A stretch of DNA of 64,000 nucleotides. Source: Fuscovulum sp. (GTDB lineage Bacteria; Pseudomonadota; Alphaproteobacteria; Rhodobacterales; Rhodobacteraceae). The stretch covers positions 578,501 to 642,500 of the forward strand of contig CP136571.1 in the NCBI GenBank assembly GCA_035192965.1, in the 5' to 3' direction. The position numbers were made by a program, and so were the translations under genes. Within the stretch, counting starts at the first letter, position 1. Every line of letters begins with the position of its first letter. Of the stretch, positions 63,366 through 64,000 are shown piece after piece. The notes under the pieces are model-generated. The model searched no databases. It was not told the DNA's origin and was given only the letters and a program-made list of their open reading frames with translations.

Positions 63366-64000
63366 ATGCGGCTGATCTGTCCAAATTGCGAGGCCGAGTA
63401 CGAGGTGGACGACGCGGCGATCCCGGATATGGGCCGGGATGTGCAATGTTCAAACTGCGGACATGCGTGGTTCCAGCTTCCGCCCGAGATTGAACTGGCG
63501 CTGGAGCAGGAAGACGAACTCTTTGGTGCCTCTGGCGCGGCGGACCCGTTGCCCGATCTGGATGAGGATGACGCCCCGCCGCCACCCGCCATGGCCGATG
63601 CGCCCAAGCGCAGCATCGACGAAAACCTGATGGCCGTCCTGCGCGAAGAGGCCGAGCGTGAGGCTGCCGCCCGCAAGGCCGACGCCGCCCCGATCGAGAC
63701 GCAAACCGAAATGGGCCTTTCGGCCCCGGCTGCCGCTGCTGCCGCTGCCGCTGCTGCCGCCGTTGTCGCCTCGGCCGAACAATCCCGCGCGGCGGGGGCT
63801 GTTCCGACGCCCGCACATGCCGGTGGTCTGGCGGCCGCCGCGCGGCGCATCGCGCAGATGAAGGGGCTGGATCCCGACGCCCCGCCCCCGGCCCCGCCGA
63901 AACCCGCCACCCGGCGTGATCTGCTGCCCGATATCGAAGAGATCAACTCTTCGCTCAAGGGGGGTGCCGAACCCCCCGCGCTGAGCGAAGCGGCGCAGGA
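63366..64000 (+). CDS. MJ0042-type zinc-ribbon protein (runs off the window)
   Basis: A protein of at least 211 residues, open at the right end. The N-terminal zinc finger MRLICPNCEAEYEVDDAAIP followed by DVQCSNCGHAWFQLP is the MJ0042 type found in regulators and in alphaproteobacterial membrane proteins. After that comes an acidic, then alanine/proline-rich low-complexity linker (SAPAAAAAAAAAAAVVASA). Members often have a C-terminal transmembrane domain, which would be beyond 64000. ATG 63366 has GGAAG ahead. It is divergent from ftsE. Confidence 0.8.
   Translation, partial: MRLICPNCEAEYEVDDAAIPDMGRDVQCSNCGHAWFQLPPEIELALEQEDELFGASGAADPLPDLDEDDAPPPPAMADAPKRSIDENLMAVLREEAEREAAARKADAAPIETQTEMGLSAPAAAAAAAAAAAVVASAEQSRAAGAVPTPAHAGGLAAAARRIAQMKGLDPDAPPPAPPKPATRRDLLPDIEEINSSLKGGAEPPALSEAAQ

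Overview
The window looks like a chromosomal segment of an alphaproteobacterium of the family Rhodobacteraceae (Rhodobacterales). The evidence is the high GC content, a malyl-CoA/beta-methylmalyl-CoA lyase that closely matches the Rhodobacter Mcl1 I remember, DUF1523 and DUF1244 proteins, a ScfR-type regulator, and the local arrangement of housekeeping genes. I see no tRNA, rRNA, CRISPR array, transposase or prophage.

Bases 1-12.2 kb are a surface-glycan island. It encodes a full set of pseudaminic acid (Pse) enzymes: PseB, PseC, a fused PseG-PseH, PseI and PseF. It also holds an amidotransferase module (PseA/WbpG-like, HisH-like, HisF-like) of the kind that makes acetamidino sugars, a Pse-cluster methylase, a capsule-type glycosyltransferase, a GT2 glycosyltransferase and two FkbM methyltransferases. 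Bases 12.4-24 kb hold housekeeping genes (pnp, rpsO, truB, pgsA, moaD, moaE), an RTX-repeat protein, a zinc-ribbon protein and an L,D-transpeptidase. Bases 23-30.3 kb hold panB-panC, then a tightly overlapping five-gene operon for a polyprenyl-phosphate pentose donor: DprE2-like reductase, GT87 transferase, HAD-UbiA fusion, GtrA and DprE1-like oxidase.

Bases 30.4-44 kb hold an M20 deacylase, two membrane proteins, a GMC oxidoreductase, an outer-membrane beta-barrel protein, pheT and pheS, an SGNH lipoprotein, rplT and rpmI, two paralogous small membrane proteins and pyruvate kinase. Bases 44-48 kb hold an N-formylglutamate amidohydrolase and two more RTX proteins around a DUF1244 gene. Bases 48-50.5 kb hold a D-amino-acid transaminase, a DUF4160/DUF2442 pair resembling a toxin-antitoxin module and a dipeptide epimerase.

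Bases 50.7-60.2 kb form a C1/C2 assimilation region: mcl1 (ethylmalonyl-CoA pathway), accA, a guanidinium-exporter-like gene and a serine-cycle operon (sga, malyl-CoA lyase, mtkA, mtkB) divergent from its probable ScfR-family regulator. The window ends with a PPOX flavoprotein, plsC, ftsX, ftsE and the start of a zinc-ribbon protein gene. The most interesting parts are the Pse/acetamidino island, the DPA-like furanose-donor operon, the family of three small RTX proteins and a cluster of stem-loops behind mcl1.
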